64,000 nucleotides of DNA. It comes from Calycina herbarum (lineage: Eukaryota > Ascomycota > Leotiomycetes > Helotiales > Pezizellaceae). The position numbers were made by a program, and so were the translations under genes. Location of the stretch: assembly GCA_001414485.1 (NCBI GenBank), contig LLEY01000111.1, positions 1 to 64,000 on the forward strand, given 5' to 3'. Position 1 is the stretch's first letter. Every line of letters starts with the position of its first letter. The notes below the pieces were generated by a model. The model worked only from the letters and a program-made list of their open reading frames with translations, was not told the origin of the DNA and searched no databases. Positions 1 to 10,933 of the stretch are shown piece by piece.

Positions 1-110
1 AAGAGTCCTTTGTACACCGCATCCGTATTCCGTATACGTATATACAAAGAGTCCTTTGTACACCGCATACGTATTCCGAATGCGTATATACAAAGAGTCC
101 TTTATACACA
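1..110. repeat. 46-bp tandem repeat, about 2.4 copies
   Basis: The word AAGAGTCCTT recurs at positions 1, 47 and 93, giving a 46-bp period. Units one and two are nearly identical, differing in a few bases; the third is cut short and drifts into TA/TG-rich sequence. The left copy may continue outside the window. No reading frame with a real ATG of any length crosses it, so it is non-coding. Confidence 0.85.
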
Positions 111-146
111 TGTGTATATAACTAGGTTCTGGGACGTCTACCCAGG

Positions 147-192
147 ACACACACACATACACACACACATATACACACACACATATACACAT
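147..192. repeat. CA/TA microsatellite
   Basis: An alternating (AC)n run interrupted by AT steps (ACACACATAC, CACATATACA). It directly follows the 46-bp tandem repeat and precedes the decayed transposon. Simple repeat; no function inferred. Confidence 0.9.
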
Positions 193-477
193 AATTTATA
201 CCCTTGACTTCTGCCTTCTGCCCTCTTGCGTGACCATTTTAACATATAAACCTAATATTTAGAGTTATTTTAGAGTTAATAAAGACTTATAACGTGGTTT
301 ATTAGAACCTAGATTATATTAGGAACCGGATTAGTTTTCCTTAGTATTAAACTTAGAATATTAATAAATCAACTATAATATATTAAATTAACTAAAACTA
401 CTCGGAATCTAAGGAACTAGATATATCTACAGCCTCTTAATAAGTTCGTACGTTATAACTAGCTTTTCCACAGATTC

Positions 478-670
478 TATAACAGACGTACTTTAGTAGA
501 CAAGTGTAAGAATAAATAATACTCTATTCTTAAGACGAAAGGTAAGGAGAGCAGAAGTGCTTAGAGGACCGGAAACTAAATACAAGTTATACACGCTAGT
601 GTATACGCTAGTGCTAGCGTGTAATAAGCAACATATAATCTCTAGCTGTAATATAACCGTAACCGTCACA
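478..670 (+). mobile_element. Solo LTR, copy 1, with 5-bp target duplication
   Basis: This 193-bp block starts TATAACAGACGT and ends ACCGTCACA; the start is what a TGTAACAG LTR terminus would become after RIP at TG. It is flanked on both sides by GATTC (473-477 and 671-675), the 5-bp duplication typical of LTR-retrotransposon integration. It shares its ends and internal words (CTCTATTCTTA, AGGAGAGCAGAAG, GCTAGTG) with the block at 2294-2484. The direct flanking duplication shows it is an independent solo LTR rather than the 5' LTR of a longer element. Confidence 0.75.
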
Positions 671-1317
671 GATTCTATAGTATTACCTAGATAGTTAACT
701 CTTCTTATAACTACTCTCTACTATATATACGTCGCGTTGTATCTGCTTATCTATATTCTTCTAGGCTATAATGTCTTATATATCCTCTACTATAAGTATA
801 CGCTCTTAATAGATACGAGCCTTTTTAACTCTATAGCGTTTACTTAAAGCTTCGTTAGCTACTTAAAGAGTACGTACCTTAGTAGACAGAAGAGTTATCT
901 TATAAGCTATTTACTTTATACTCTTAGCTAATATAGCAACTGTCTTAAAGAGTGGAGTTAGCAAGCTCTCTTAATAATAGGTAATTCGATTTTAAACAAG
1001 TGTTGTGTATAAAAGAGCTTTAGTTAGGTTAGAAGGGGTCTAAGAGACCTAAGGATTAGTATTAGCAGTAGAGGGTCTAGAAGAAGTTAGAGTTTATAAC
1101 TTTATATTAAGCTTTAAAAGCACTACTTATAGGTTAAAGCGTACTAAGCCAGCTCTATAGAATCTAGTCTAAGCGTTTTAGGCTATTATAGATTCCTTAT
1201 ATACTACTATAAAGGCTAGAAAGAACTCTACCTTCGTAATATAGTTAATATAGGCTTTAATAAACGTCCTAATCTATTAACTATATACCTACTTTAATAT
1301 ACTAAAGTATCTAATAT

Positions 1318-1469
1318 TATAACAGACGTGAATAAATAGCTTTTACTAGTACGCTAGTAGGCTAAAAGGCATAAGAATTAATCGACGACTAATTCGCTAT
1401 TCTACTACTTAATAGGAATCCCGGTGTAACACCGCCTATGTGATATCTAGCTACGTAACGGCTGTTATA
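1318..1469 (+). mobile_element. Solo LTR, diverged copy 3, with 5-bp target duplication
   Basis: A shorter (152-bp) relative of the two other LTRs. It begins TATAACAGACGTGA, contains ACGCTAGTAG and TGTGATATCTAGC, and ends GCTGTTATA, where TATA could be a RIP-altered CACA. It is bounded by AATAT on both sides (1313-1317 and 1470-1474). The middle differs from the other copies, so it may belong to a related subfamily; the end assignment leans on the AATAT repeat, which in AT-rich DNA could arise by chance. Confidence 0.5.
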
Positions 1470-2293
1470 AATATCAAGTAGCTAGGTTAGATAGAACGAA
1501 TAAGAAGGTAGTCTAAGAGTTATAATATTATATATCTTATAGTACTCTTAAAACTCAGCCGATTCGTAACTCTTATATCTATCTAATACTAGTATTCGAT
1601 ATAGACCTTTTATATAAGTAGTAGTATATTTATTAAAGTGTTTTAGCTATTCTAGACCTGTTTTATTATTTGTCTATCTATTATTTATTAGTTTAATAAC
1701 TTAGTCGAGTAGGAGGCTACTGTCTATATACTAATTTAAAAGATAGTTCTTACCTTAAACTACTAGAAATAGAAGAATACTCTAGTCTTTACTATTAATA
1801 TAAGTAATCGCTATAGTCTATTCTCGATTCTCTAGCTAAACTGCTTTATCTCTACTATATTAATCTATATAGGTTATAACTATTATAGGGTAAATTATAT
1901 CTATTATAAACCCGGTTTCGTCGAAGTTATAGAAGTTGTAGTCTAAAACACTATATTTTACTCTTATATTTTCAACTAGTTAGAACTATAAGCTAATTAG
2001 CTTAGAATCTTTATATAAGGCTCTTTAGAAATTATAAACGCGATTAAAACATATCTTAAGAGCTAGTTGTCGTTATATAAATCAATATACCTAGAGCTTA
2101 CCGACATGTTTTCTCTCTTATAATTTAAATATATAATTCACTATATCTTCTACACTACCTAGCTAGGGTATAAACCCTCTCGAATCTAGATTAAGTATAT
2201 TCTAAACAATTACTTCCTCTTCTAGCTTAGACAATTTGACGTTTGCTAGCCGTCGCTTAAGAAGAGTAGTTTAGCTGTTTATTCTACTGTTTA

Positions 2294-2484
2294 TATAACA
2301 GACGTGCTTCAGATAAGACTTAGAACAAATAACACTCTATTCTTAGGACAAAAGACGAGGAGAGCAGAAGAGCTCGAGAGAACCGGGAACTAAATACAAG
2401 TCATCCGCGCTAGTGCGTGCGCTAGTACTAGCGTGCATCTAAGCGAACATGTGACATCCAGCCTTCGTGACTATAACCGTCACA
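2294..2484 (+). mobile_element. Solo LTR, copy 2, with 5-bp target duplication
   Basis: A 191-bp block that begins TATAACAGACGTGC and ends AACCGTCACA, flanked by GTTTA at 2289-2293 and 2485-2489. It is less RIP-decayed than copy 1: it keeps CGCGCTAGTGCGTGCG where copy 1 has TA-shifted equivalents. Same orientation as copies 1 and 3. It sits inside the larger inverted-repeat element, so it inserted after that element. Confidence 0.75.
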
Positions 2485-2941
2485 GTTTAGTATAGAAAAG
2501 AGCACTCTGTAAAGCTTTACAACCTTCCGACGGCTTAGCTTTTTAGATGTTCGAATAGCCTTGATAGCTAGAATGATTTTTGATTCTTATAGAATAACTA
2601 ATATAATATATAGTAGAAAAAACGCGTTATAAAGGAAGGGGGTTGGGAATTCGCTAAAATTAATCCGGTTCCTGATATGATCCGAGTTCTAATAAACCAC
2701 GTTAATACTTTTTCTTAATTTTAGAAAGATAATTCATAAGCTAACTAAAGCTTACTACGATTCTTTTGTTATTCTCCTCGGCTTTCTTCTAAACTTTTAT
2801 AAGTAGGCTTATTTAATTAAGCCTTTACTTACGAATTAATTTTCCTTTCTAGGATATCGAATTTCCGCAGCGATTCTTTGCAAATTCCCTAGACAAGTTA
2901 TTATTAGTACCGCTCTTTTTCTACCTCTAAATTAAGGCTAC

Positions 2942-3407
2942 TTATATATTTACAAGTCCAAATAGCATATTAAACTTCAAAATAAACTGCGTCAATTCCG
3001 CTCGGAAGCGCACAACCTCTTCCTTTTTAGACAGCTGCCATCGCACCTTCATCGCCACATCCTTACATACGTTGCCCCCCTTGCCCCCCTTGCCAACTCC
3101 CAAACTCCCGTCAAACTTCACCGTCTGGTGCGAGAATGCTTCAATACATCTGTGACAGTCCTCGGCCGTGCTCTGGGTTGATCGAAATATCTGGTTCAAC
3201 GCAGCATCGTCGCATTTTGTCTGTAAGTAGTTGCTGGTAGCACTCTAGGGCTGCTTCAAGCCCTTCCAATTCATGCTTGACCTCCTGGTATGCTGCGGCA
3301 GAACCCCTGCTGCCATCGAGCGCCGCTACAAAGCCTCGCAGGATGTTTATCAGAGCGATAATATCGCCAATACCTCCGATTCCAACCGGCATAGTCACCT
3401 TAAGCAC
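2942..3407 (-). pseudogene. Broken N-terminal fragment of a fungal STAND/NLR-like protein
   Basis: On the minus strand, a 3392-start frame reads MPVGIGGIGDIIALINILRG followed by a helical segment with LEGLEAALECYQQL. A second frame begins around 3215 (ALNQIFRST, then EDCHRCIEAF) and continues through WQLSKKEEVVRFRAEL to a stop at 2942. Together these two halves look like the fungal N-terminal domain that heads many STAND (NACHT or NB-ARC) proteins. They are joined by a one-base frame change near 3210, or by a short cryptic intron ending at TTACAG there. No nucleotide-binding or repeat domain follows; the frame runs directly into the repeat island. I read it as a relic. Family assignment rests on overall pattern, so confidence is moderate. 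Confidence 0.5.
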
Positions 3408-3752
3408 GGCACTTTAGATAGAAAGGCAAATAATAACGAATGTCCATCACCACGGCCGCAGGATTACCACTCATCGTACGCGGGGCTGTGTTTGGAGGAT
3501 TGTATAATCTGTACACGTAAGGTCGAACTGGTCCAAAATTCTCATTGGCTCAAAAAGTGCTCTTTTTATTCTCGATTAGCTATATAAAGGAGTTTCAGCA
3601 AACTTAGAAACTCACATGTTTTGCTTGTAAATTGTTTACTCTCTCATCATAAATTCTCAATATCGCTAAATGGAGATTCCAGAGCTTTACTAAATCTTTC
3701 TTTATCGTATGAAGTAGCAAGTGCCGCGGTTTTCATTAGGCTACCAGAGAAG
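3408..3752. other. Intergenic gap
   Basis: About 345 bp between the start of the STAND fragment and the stop of the DUF2235 gene. Base composition returns to normal here. It should contain the 3' untranslated region of the DUF2235 gene; nothing else recognised. Confidence 0.6.
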
Positions 3753-6185
3753 CTATCGTCGCCAACAATATCCAATCAACACAACAAGGAAAGTAGATAA
3801 CACAAAGGGCATAATTCGAGGCCTTGTACCGGCAGAAGCGTCCTTCAAGTCTACATAAGCTTGTAGTTCTGTCTTACTGTCCAACCTCACGCAGCATTCC
3901 CCAATATAGCAACCTTCATCCGCAACTACAACCCACTACATAACCAGAAAATTAGAATCATATTCCAAGAAAAGTATGCGTGTGATAAACATAGGTACAC
4001 TTACTTCACCAATTCCAGCTTCAGGGGGTGCCACCCTGACGCCTACTCCACACCCTCCTATGATCAGGTTCCCAGGTCTATAGCTGGGATCGGCTTTCAT
4101 TCGTTTAATAACAGAATGATGAACTTTCGAACTTGGCGGCATATCTCTCACTTCCCCTCTAGGAAGTGGCCTGAGAGCTGTTAGCTACATTCCAAACATT
4201 CGCCGTGCTAGACTTACCATCTAATTGGTTTCCAGCTCCCATCCTCCAACAAGTCCATCCTGCGAAAAGGTAACCACTCCATCATTCTCCAAATCAGAAC
4301 AGCGATCCGTGGTGTCCCTTGTCCAAATTCTAAGCAATCATGAATCTTCCCCATAATAGCTCGTTGCATCCTTTCTTTGAACGTTGTCTCCATTGCAATT
4401 TTCATGTCTTTAGATAGCCTATCATCAATCTCTTGTTGTTCGGGGGTTTTATCAGGTGCATCCGAAATTTCGATTGTTGGGACATTTAAAGCGTTTGTTT
4501 TCCCTGCAGCTTCCATGGTGTACTCCCAGCAACCAAGTTTCTTCATTTTGTCCTCGTTGAATCTCAAGCCACTTTTTATTGCACCAAGCATAATCCATGC
4601 TAGAGGTAGGTGGCTCAATGGCACTCTGTAACAAATTAGCATGAAGTTCTCTCGTCGACAGAGAGCCGAGAGGATGACCAAAACAGAGGATTGAGAAGGA
4701 AATGGTGGAAAATTTGCATACTCTCCCTCTGCCAGACCCCAGCCCCCTCCAATGTCGGCATGGCCCCCTGCAAACCAAACTTCATCAATGACTTGATTTG
4801 TTTCATCGTTGTCAGAGGACTCATCCCCGTCATCGGTCACAATCACGGCAAGTGAACCTTCTCCTTCAGGGGATACACTCCGCTCTGCAACCGAGAGGGC
4901 GTGTGAGCGACTGTGAGAGCGATATCGTGCGCTCCTTCGTGGCTCTCTAGTCCTTGGCCTGGATCGTTCTGCGCGCATCGAGGCCCTCTTTTTGGGCTTG
5001 AACCTCTTGGTGACATGGGCCCACTGGTGATGGTGATGATTCGCATGCTTTTCACTCATATGTTTAGCTCGAGCAGCATCGGTCTCTGTTTTCCGTCGGC
5101 CTTCTTCAGATATGAGATCTGCTCTGAACTTCGCTCGGCGTTCATCAATACTGACCGCATGACGGATCATTCTGGCGGAGCTTATAGCGGAATACTGATT
5201 TCTTAGTCAAGATAGATGTATATGTGTTTGGGGCCTTACAGGCATGTGAACTTTCGAAGTCATTGCGTGCTCAAATCGACGAACAGAATTTACAGTGTCG
5301 AATAATCCGAGATAACGCTGAGTGGCTGATTAGCGACCAATCCGACAACCAATACAGGACTAACCCACAATTCTTCTCACTGGCCTTGAAAATGTTTCGC
5401 GAAACGAGACCATGAAATCGTATGCCTTCTTCTGTTTTTCCAAAGCCTCAGGGTCGCAACTATCCATCGATTTCCACTGGCTGAAGGTTCTCCAGGCAAA
5501 CTGTATCATTTCTTCGTTGCCATATGTAATCAAGCCCATCCAGTCCAGCATTTCTGCAAGAAATCGAGCAGTGTAACTTCCTCTAGAGAAACCAAACATA
5601 AAAACGTCATCGCCCTTTGGTTCACATCAGCTCGGTTTCGTGAATGAACCTATATGGTCACGTACGGGACTATAATATTGCATCAAGAACTTGTATCCCC
5701 CAACAACATGCTCGTCAAAAGAAGTGCCGATGGCGGCATCTTTGTATTGCATATACCAATCTCTCCATTTTTCTAAAATACCCGTACTGCTGAGCGAGGA
5801 GGTTGTCACATATGTCCCGATACCGGCTAAACAAAAAATCTACATGTTAATGGATATTTCAAGATCCCGTGGTTTCGGGGTTCACTCACGCTGATAATAA
5901 TGATAGCCAGCCCCATCCGATCTGTCTAGCATTCGAAAAATCTTGAGGATATTGCTATCGCTTGGGTCGCCGTTGAAGCTGTTGCCTAGAGATTGCTGTT
6001 AACTCTCCTTGTATTAATTCTCTTGGGGTGTGGGGGTACGTACCTGTTCCATCAAAGCAAAGAACGATTGTTTTTCGAGGCTTCTGGATACCCCCTTGTG
6101 CAATATCCAGCAGTGGTCCGACAGCCTCGGATGATTGCGCATGATGTTGCTTAGATGCCTGGAACGGGATATGTAGAGATTCCAT
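3753..6185 (-). CDS. DUF2235 / Tle1-like alpha-beta hydrolase, membrane-anchored
   Basis: Nine exons: 6185-6044, 5985-5890, 5826-5666, 5614-5369, 5317-5240, 5194-4722, 4625-4218, 4170-4005, 3935-3753, giving about 650 residues. The N-terminal motif IVLCFDGTGNSF (about 39-50), the nucleophile elbow GFSRG (141-145, Ser143), LGLFDTVNSV and WFAGGHADIGGGW (about 381-393) are hallmarks of the DUF2235 family, whose bacterial members are Tle1 phospholipase effectors. Fungal substrates are unknown. Between about 271 and 377 there is a histidine- and Arg/Ser-rich insertion then an acidic stretch, longer than I expect for the family. The last 25 residues contain a hydrophobic segment (PFVLSTFLVVLIGY) ending in WRR, a probable tail anchor. 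All splice borders preserve frame and family motifs. Neighbours do not suggest a pathway. Confidence 0.88.
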
Positions 6186-7525
6186 ATTGATGACTCTCTA
6201 TACCAGCAAGAGGTTATTTTGTCGTTGCGAATGGCAGAGGGTAATAATTCTGGAAAATGGAAACAACTTCAAAAAAAGAAACTTGGCCAAGACGAAAAGG
6301 CTACCCAATTGTCGTATGGTACAACAGAAACCCCGCCTTTGACGCAACACAGAGATACGCATTTTCCTCCCGGGGTAGTTGCCGGCAACTGATACGGAGG
6401 AAGAAAGAAATCTCATCCGAGGATCAGAAATTACCATGGGATTCTAGTTTTGAAATAGGCAAGCTTGATATTCAAGCTTTTCTCTGATACTGCCTGGGAA
6501 AATACAATTCCCGGGAGGGTTTTTACCTGACGGAGGAAGGACCAAATTGGTTGACACCACAGTGTGAAATGCCTCATTCCCCGACCTGCTGAGACCAGAA
6601 TCCAATCTCTCCTGTAGTTTTGACCAATCGCCAATGATAGCGCTTGGGACAAGTCGTACTTGTATCACAAACACCGTATTACTATGATAAGGAAATCGGT
6701 AGGTGTTGCTGGCTCGGGCCACCGATGAGGTACAATACACACGTTGTCGATGAAGCCATTCCGAGTGGGATTTGACTGTGCAATCAATACCTTGATGCTT
6801 GAATGGGATTTGGCTGGGAGCAAGAGATGTTGTGATGCCGTTTTTGTGAAGAGGGAGTCAAGTTTATGCAGGGTATAGGTCAGGTGACAGCGCCCTTCTT
6901 TTCCTACACCCACCAAGTGTAGATGTAAGTTAGGTTAGATTGTTTCTATCGAATATTCCTCTTCTTCCAATCAAATAAAATTCTAGTTTGAGAGAAGAGA
7001 GACTGTTTCAACAGGGCATTTGCTTCAATTTGACTCCGCAAAAGCCGTGAACAAGAAAGCCCTACCCCATTACCAAAGTATTATTAGAGAAGCTGCGATC
7101 GCCGACTTTGCAATTCCAGTTTACTAGATGCAAACTAATGATATTCTAACAACTACGGCCGGCATCTATTTAATCCTGAGCATAACCGTATTACGGACAG
7201 CCTCACCAAATCGTACAATGCAAACCAGACCATCATATATATACATAATCATATCAAATCACTTCAGGCCTTGCAGCTTCCATCCATCTTTCCCAATCCA
7301 AAATCCGGGTATATATACAAGAAACAGTCCCCCATTCCCATTCACCAGTCCAACCCAACCCAGCCCGACCGACCAATTCATCCCGACCTTCCTCCCAAAT
7401 GAATCTCGTAATTCATATCCCTCCCTCCCTCCCTTCCCAACCCAACCATTCGTCCAAAATTATTAATGATTTAAAGGAAAAGAAATGTCGATGTAAGTAT
7501 ATAGGTTGTTTGCTGCATGCATCCC
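6186..7525. other. Intergenic: DUF2235 promoter and downstream region of the DUF4203 gene
   Basis: Contains the promoter of the DUF2235 gene on its left and the probable 3' untranslated region of the DUF4203 gene on its right. The right part (7200-7500) is C-rich and T-poor on the plus strand with many CCC/TCC runs. No supported gene. Confidence 0.6.
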
Positions 7526-10500
7526 TCAAGCATTTTTATTCGCACTCGCCTGCATCCTCCTCAACGCATCCCGATGAGCATCAAGCATATCCCCCCTCCT
7601 CATCCTCTCATCAAACGCACTATCCCTCTCACCCTTCATCCTCGCTTCCATCGCCTTTCTCTGTTCATCAGCCTGTCGTTCACTCCACAACGCACTTCTC
7701 TGCCTCTCAATACTCTGTTTTGGAACATGGGAGTTTGAAAGATCCTGCTGAACACTGGCACGCCATGATGCAAGTTGTTGTTCCCTCACAATAGGAGGTG
7801 GAAGCGTCGATTGCCGTTTTGGTTGATGTGAATCATAAGGAACGGGTGAGCGTGGCATTACAACAGGGGAGGGCATCTGCTGGAGGGAAGATTGACGGAT
7901 GAGATCTCGTCGGGCGGCGAGAGACATGTTATCGTCGTCTTCAACCAGTGCTGGATTGCTCATGCTATTCCGTCCATTGTAAACTGAGCCTGAATCGCTA
8001 CCTATTCTGGATCCTGGTCCTGAGGCACTTCTGTAGTTCGCATGTACTTGAGGTGGGGGCCTGGAATGCGCCTGAGGTGGGAAGTTTCCAGGAAGGGAGA
8101 CTTGGGAAGTGTAATGGCTCTTGTTGCGGACCATTGACTCGCGCTGTCCCATAAGAGTGTTTGTGCTTCCAAAAGGTATGTTGGGCGAAGCAGGATAAGG
8201 ACTCTCGGGTAATGGGGGCGAACTTAGAGGATTCGAGGATGCCCGTTGTTGAGACATGCTGCGACGGATTACATCTTCTTGGGAAGACTTAGGTGAAGCT
8301 TCTGTAAGAGACGCGTACGAAGAGGCGATATGCTTGGAATTGGCAGCGTTTGCTTGTGGATTGGACACTGTGCGAGGCATTGGAGGAGGAGTGGCATTCT
8401 CGGCTGTCTGTTGCAGTTCTTCTACGTTTACACGCACCGACGCTTCCTTCTTTCTGGGCCCTGCTTCTGTATGTGGTCCCTCCATTTTCAGGTCTTCTAC
8501 TTCTGGGGTTTCAGCATTGCTCAGGTGCTTCGCCCATTCGTTGGTTCGATAAGACATCACTACTTTGGATAGTTGAGGAGGAAGTTGGGCTACCGTGAAG
8601 CTTGGTGGCCTTGACTTAGAACTGACCGTCGAAACGACTGATCGAGCCTTTTTGGGTGTTTTCTCTCCGCTTTTTTCGATATTGGCGGATGCAGGACTGA
8701 TTGCAACTTCTGGTTCGGCCTTTGGATCTGTACTTGCGGTCAAAGACTTCTTTTGGTCTTCAGCTCTATCTTGTGTTTCTAAGTTTCTAGCTTGCTCAGT
8801 AGTACTGGTTGCCTCTCGGTTTTCATCCTCGACATTGGCATTATCCGATGGTACATGTGCTGCCTCGCTGGTATCCGGTGCTTGATTGATCGAGGAGCGG
8901 ATGCTTCTCAACTCGTCGTCATCGTCGCTCAATCCATCTATGGTCGCAGCTACCGAACTAGCACGGTCTTCTTCCATATCGTGTGGTACAACTAAATCTT
9001 CCGCACTTGGCCCATCATTGATGGAGAATCTTTTTGAACTTCTTGGGGAAGGGCTCATCAGCGATCTATCCGAAAGTCTTCGGATCAAGGCAGACCCGGC
9101 AGAGATGTGCTTGAGATATCGGCTTTTGCGATAACTGTCTTGTTCTTCGTCGGCAAAAGTGGCGACAGATGAACCATCATCTTCGGCATCACCTTCTGGA
9201 ACTTTAAATGGAAGTGGTACAACATCTGGTGCTCTGGAAACCCTGACGGAAACTGGGGGGTTTGAAGAGCGTCTAGAATCTCTCCGCGATGGCCTACCCT
9301 CCGGCCGAACTTCACTGTCCGAGCCAAAGGCATCAGTAGACTCTCCATCCTTTGTCGAAGCATAACTCTGTCTCCCTAAAGTTCCTATTCGAATTCCGTT
9401 CGCATCAAACTCGGGCTCAGGGCTTGGATCTCTCGCAACACGAACCGTTACCTGATTGCCGTCTTGAGCTTTACTGGTCATGCCATAAGTAGTTCGTGTG
9501 TGTTGTAGCGTTGGGGATGGCATATCCGACAATTCAATATCATCGTCACCGGAACGTCGTGACGAAGTAACCACACTGGTAGGTCCTTTCTTGTGACTTT
9601 CCATATCACCAACCCCAGAATCTCTTTGGGAGGCAGCCGTTGATTTTGGAGCTCGGTCTCTATCCCCGTACACATTCTCCCACTGATCTCTTTCTTGATT
9701 GTTGAGAATTTCAATCCGGTTTCCAACATTTTTCTCTTCTTCCGCTGTAATGCGTTCATTTGCCAGTCGTTGACTTGCTCGCTGCTCACGTCGCTCTCTA
9801 ATAACCTTCCAAAGTTTCATCTGAGATAAAATCCCAACAATAGAAATGACAATGATGGCTGCAATCTCTACCTTGATACCTCTGGTCATTGGATAAGATG
9901 TAGCACCGACAGGAAACAAATTTTCGTTCAGCGCCCAGATGTAGGCCCAAAATTCCTTCAAACCTGCTCGACTAAAACAATCAATTCCAAGAACAAGAAC
10001 TGTTGCGCCCGCGAACGAAACACCTCCGATGAGTCCATAAGGTCGTGTATAGTGGCTGAATGAAGTTGAAAAGCCCACGGCAGTGAATGAGGCGATAAAG
10101 ATAGATTTTGAAGTCGTTGTAGTCAAGAGTCCACCGGGTTTTAGGACAAGCAACCACATGCTCAAGCAGAAACCACCCAGAAGAGCACCCAATCCTTCAG
10201 TCATCTCGGTAAAGACAACTGAACCTCCCCCAACAATGAGGCCAGTCATGGTCGCAGCAACAACGTAGGCGCCTTGAATGGCGTTGCTAACTGGCAGATT
10301 CATGACATAGAGAATAAGTACTACGATCGATAGACTTGAGAGGTAGGCGGCCGAGAGGAAGATGTGGAGAAATTTGTTCTTTATTCCAACGACGGTATAA
10401 ACTGCGCCAGTAGCCATAAGAATGACACCTGCAACGCCATAACCCGGAGTTATCCTGGGAGTAATGGGAAGTTTATTGGGTGTGAGGGTAACTACAACAA

Positions 10501-10933
10501 ATTAGCGAAATTCTCAAAACTCCCCTATGAATTGAAACGCACAATTATAAATGGCGTCGTTCGCAGAAGAAGTCGGATTAGCTCCGTCTGCTCCAGTAGT
10601 TGCTGTCGAAGAGGTTATTGCGGCAACAGTGTTCGAGACAGAGTTGGTCGATGCCCCGCTTGTTATGGTCGCCTTGGTATTTTGGCTGGAACTCGAATCT
10701 TGCCCATTGACTGTGGAGCTTTCTTCATTGTTCTTGGGATTGCTCTCGGAGGATTTGCCAGAGGCCGATGGTGAAATAGAATTTGATGCCGATGTTTGGG
10801 CTGCTGTGATAGATGGAGTTGTAGGTCCATCCCGCCTTTGAAAATGCACTCCCCTTCTATCCGCGACTGCAAGGTTGATACAGAGGCAGAGTAATACAAT
10901 TGCTAGAACTGACGAGCTTCTAGCGAGAACCAT
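7526..10933 (-). CDS. Secretory-pathway DUF4203 (TM198/TM7SF3-like) membrane protein with long disordered tail
   Basis: Two exons, 10933-10543 and 10491-7526 (51-nt intron with GTGCGT donor), about 1118 residues. The start at 10933 puts a clean signal peptide first (MVLARSSSVLAIVLLCLC). A Ser/Thr-rich, probably O-glycosylated lumenal segment follows (about 30-125), then about seven hydrophobic helices with glycine-rich loops (GLIVGGGSVVF, GLGALLGGF, PYGLIGGVSFAGATVLVLG), the DUF4203 pattern. After the last helix (about 345) comes a highly charged cytosolic region, then roughly 750 residues of low-complexity Ser/Pro/Asp-rich sequence ending in a basic coiled-coil-like tail (RQADEQRKAMEARMKGER). 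Function in fungi is unknown. An upstream in-frame start at 11011 was rejected because it would bury the signal peptide. Confidence 0.85.

Larger units (their letters stand above)
262..2735. mobile_element. RIP-decayed element with terminal inverted repeats
   Basis: The stretch around 290-345 (core AACGTGGTTTATTAGAAC and AGGAACCGGATTAG) reappears as its reverse complement around 2655-2710. The match extends, with mostly C/T and G/A transitions, to about 262 on the left and 2735 on the right. This is the expected look of terminal inverted repeats mutated by RIP, the left arm being the more AT-shifted. The interior is very AT-rich, riddled with stops and TA steps, and has no ORF over about 60 codons, so any transposase is unrecognisable. 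Three solo LTRs interrupt it, so the original element was about 2 kb. Outer borders and target duplication were not resolved; superfamily unknown. Confidence 0.65.

Noticed and set aside
478..2484. A complete 2-kb LTR retrotransposon or TRIM with 193-bp LTRs
   Set aside because: Each presumed LTR is flanked by its own different 5-bp direct repeat, so they are separate solo LTRs; there is also no primer-binding site or coding remnant between them.
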